From positions 1 to 36,338 of the forward strand of contig NZ_BAFR01000067.1 of assembly GCF_000308435.1 (NCBI RefSeq): a stretch of DNA of 36,338 nucleotides, in the 5' to 3' direction. The notes below the pieces were generated by a model. It searched no databases and was not told the origin of the DNA. It worked only from the letters and a program-made list of their open reading frames with translations. Source of the stretch: Nocardia araoensis NBRC 100135. Lineage in GTDB: Bacteria; Actinomycetota; Actinomycetes; Mycobacteriales; Mycobacteriaceae. How positions within the stretch are numbered: the first letter of the stretch is position 1; every line of letters begins with the position of its first letter. Below, one piece after another: positions 35,200-36,338 of this stretch. Made by a program: the position numbers and the translations under genes.

Positions 35200-36338
35200 G
35201 TGACTACCGATCCGTTGAGCTGGTTGGACGAACGCGCTTCCGCTCGGGTGGCCGCGGGACTTCGCCGTGAACTGCGCCCCCGCGCCCCGCAAGCGCCGTC
35301 GATCGATCTCGCTTCCAACGACTATCTCGGCCTCGTCCGCCACCCCGAGGTGATCGAGGGCGCGGTCGAGGCGGTGCGGCGCTGGGGTGCGGGGTCGACC
35401 GGGTCTCGGCTGGTCACCGGCACCACCACCGAGCACGAAATGCTGGAGACCGAGCTGGCCGAATTCGTAGGCGCCGAAGCGGGACTCGTGTTCGCCTCCG
35501 GATACGCGGCCAACCTCGGCGCGGTGACCGCGCTGGCCGGCCGCGGATCGCTGGTGGTCTCCGACGCGGGCAGTCACGCGTCGCTGGTGGACGCGTGCAG
35601 GCTCTCCCGCGCCAGGGTGGAGATCGCGCCGCATCGCGACGTCGCGGCGGTGGGCCGGCTGCTGTCGGCGCGGACCGAGGAACGCGCTCTGGTGCTCACG
35701 GATTCGGTGTTCAGCGCCGATGGCGATCTCGCTCCGCTGACCGAACTGCACCGGGTGACCAGGGCCAACGGGGCGGTGCTCGTGGTGGACGAGGCGCACG
35801 GCATCGGTGTGCGCGGCGCGGGCGGGCGCGGGCTGGTGCACGAGTCGGGCCTGGCCGGGGCGCCGGACCTGGTGCTCACCGCGACGCTGTCGAAGTCCCT
35901 TGCCGCGCAGGGCGGTGTGGTGCTGGGCAGTGCGCGGGTGCGCGCCCACCTGATCGACGCCGCGCGCACGTTCATCTTCGACACCGGTCTCGCGCCTGCC
36001 GCCGTCGGCGCCGCGCGGGCCGCGCTGCGCGTGCTGCGCGAGCGACCGGAGCTGGCCGAGCGGGTGCTGGCCCGCGCCGCGGACATCGCCCGGATCGCCG
36101 GTGTGCCCGCGCCGCCTTCGGCGGTGGTGTCGGTGGTGCTCGGTCCGGCGCAGGTGGCCTTCGACGCCGCCCAGGCCTGCCGGGCGCGTGGTCTGGACGT
36201 GGGCTGCTTCCGCCCGCCGACGGTCCCGGAGGGCACGTCGCGGCTGCGCTTGACCGCGCGGGCGAATCTCACCGCGGCCGAACTCGATGCCATCGCGACG
36301 GTGCTCGGCGAAGTGCTGGCGCAGGCGCGGGAGGCGGT
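35200..36338 (+). CDS. bioF: 8-amino-7-oxononanoate synthase, 3' end outside window
   Basis: PLP enzyme that condenses pimeloyl thioester and alanine to 8-amino-7-oxononanoate (KAPA), the substrate of BioA. GTG at 35200 starts MTTDPLSWLDERASARVAAGLRR. 379 codons are visible without a stop, against a usual 380-390, so only a few residues are missing. DLASNDYLGL (36-45), GSTGSRLVTGTTTEHEMLE (65-83), SDAGSHASLVDACRLS (121-136), VVDEAHGIGVRG with D197, and the Schiff-base K232 in ATLSKSLAAQGGV are present. A BioQ operator and -10 lie just upstream; no ribosome binding site is visible, consistent with a leaderless mRNA. Confidence 0.96.
   Translation, partial: MTTDPLSWLDERASARVAAGLRRELRPRAPQAPSIDLASNDYLGLVRHPEVIEGAVEAVRRWGAGSTGSRLVTGTTTEHEMLETELAEFVGAEAGLVFASGYAANLGAVTALAGRGSLVVSDAGSHASLVDACRLSRARVEIAPHRDVAAVGRLLSARTEERALVLTDSVFSADGDLAPLTELHRVTRANGAVLVVDEAHGIGVRGAGGRGLVHESGLAGAPDLVLTATLSKSLAAQGGVVLGSARVRAHLIDAARTFIFDTGLAPAAVGAARAALRVLRERPELAERVLARAADIARIAGVPAPPSAVVSVVLGPAQVAFDAAQACRARGLDVGCFRPPTVPEGTSRLRLTARANLTAAELDAIATVLGEVLAQAREA

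Overview
The window is about 36 kb of very GC-rich actinobacterial chromosome. GTG and TTG starts, G/C in almost every third codon position and 4-base GTGA/ATGA gene overlaps are all common. Gene content and order (dnaE1, ilvA, treX/treY/treZ, bioA, bioF, F420-type nitroreductase, WhiJ/DUF397 pair) point to a mycolic-acid-group actinomycete, most likely Nocardia or a close relative. The same genes sit near each other in Mycobacterium tuberculosis (from memory: dnaE1, ilvA, treZYX, bioA, bioF1). No rRNA, tRNA, CRISPR, transposase or integrase was seen. Both window ends cut genes: acs on the left and bioF on the right.

Region 1 (1-8066, all minus strand) is a carboxylate uptake and activation cluster. 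In transcription order it holds a LytS-type histidine kinase, a LytTR response regulator, a small two-helix membrane protein, a sodium:solute symporter with a large loop, then (behind its own regulatory region) DUF485, actP and acs. Upstream of DUF485-actP-acs lies a direct repeat (3550-3579) that fits the LytTR half-site consensus with the expected 12-base gap. This suggests the two-component system switches on acetate uptake and activation. Region 2 (8400-11948) is dnaE1, the replicative polymerase.

Region 3 (11949-18709) is accessory. It has a decayed epoxide hydrolase, a rhodanese/MarR pair with overlapping divergent promoters flanked by twin palindromes, a WhiJ-like XRE regulator plus DUF397 protein facing an overlapping three-gene operon of unknown function, and a TetR-controlled Cmx-type drug exporter. 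The stretch from about 13.93 to 16.75 kb is visibly less GC-rich and carries rare TTA codons, so it is probably imported.

Region 4 (18817-31193) has a secreted protein, a methyltransferase, treZ, a serine beta-lactamase-family hydrolase, ilvA, a deazaflavin nitroreductase, a small membrane protein, a DUF2235 hydrolase, treY and treX. TreX debranches glycogen, TreY makes the terminal trehalosyl linkage and TreZ releases trehalose. treZ is split from treXY and inverted together with ilvA relative to the mycobacterial order.

Region 5 (31465-36338) holds a MarR-GNAT fusion, bioA, a cupin/MarR pair, a small conserved protein and bioF. Both bioA and bioF carry a TGAAC-N3-GTTCA palindrome that matches the BioQ operator. 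The biotin genes therefore still look co-regulated although a three-gene block has separated them. bioF looks leaderless.
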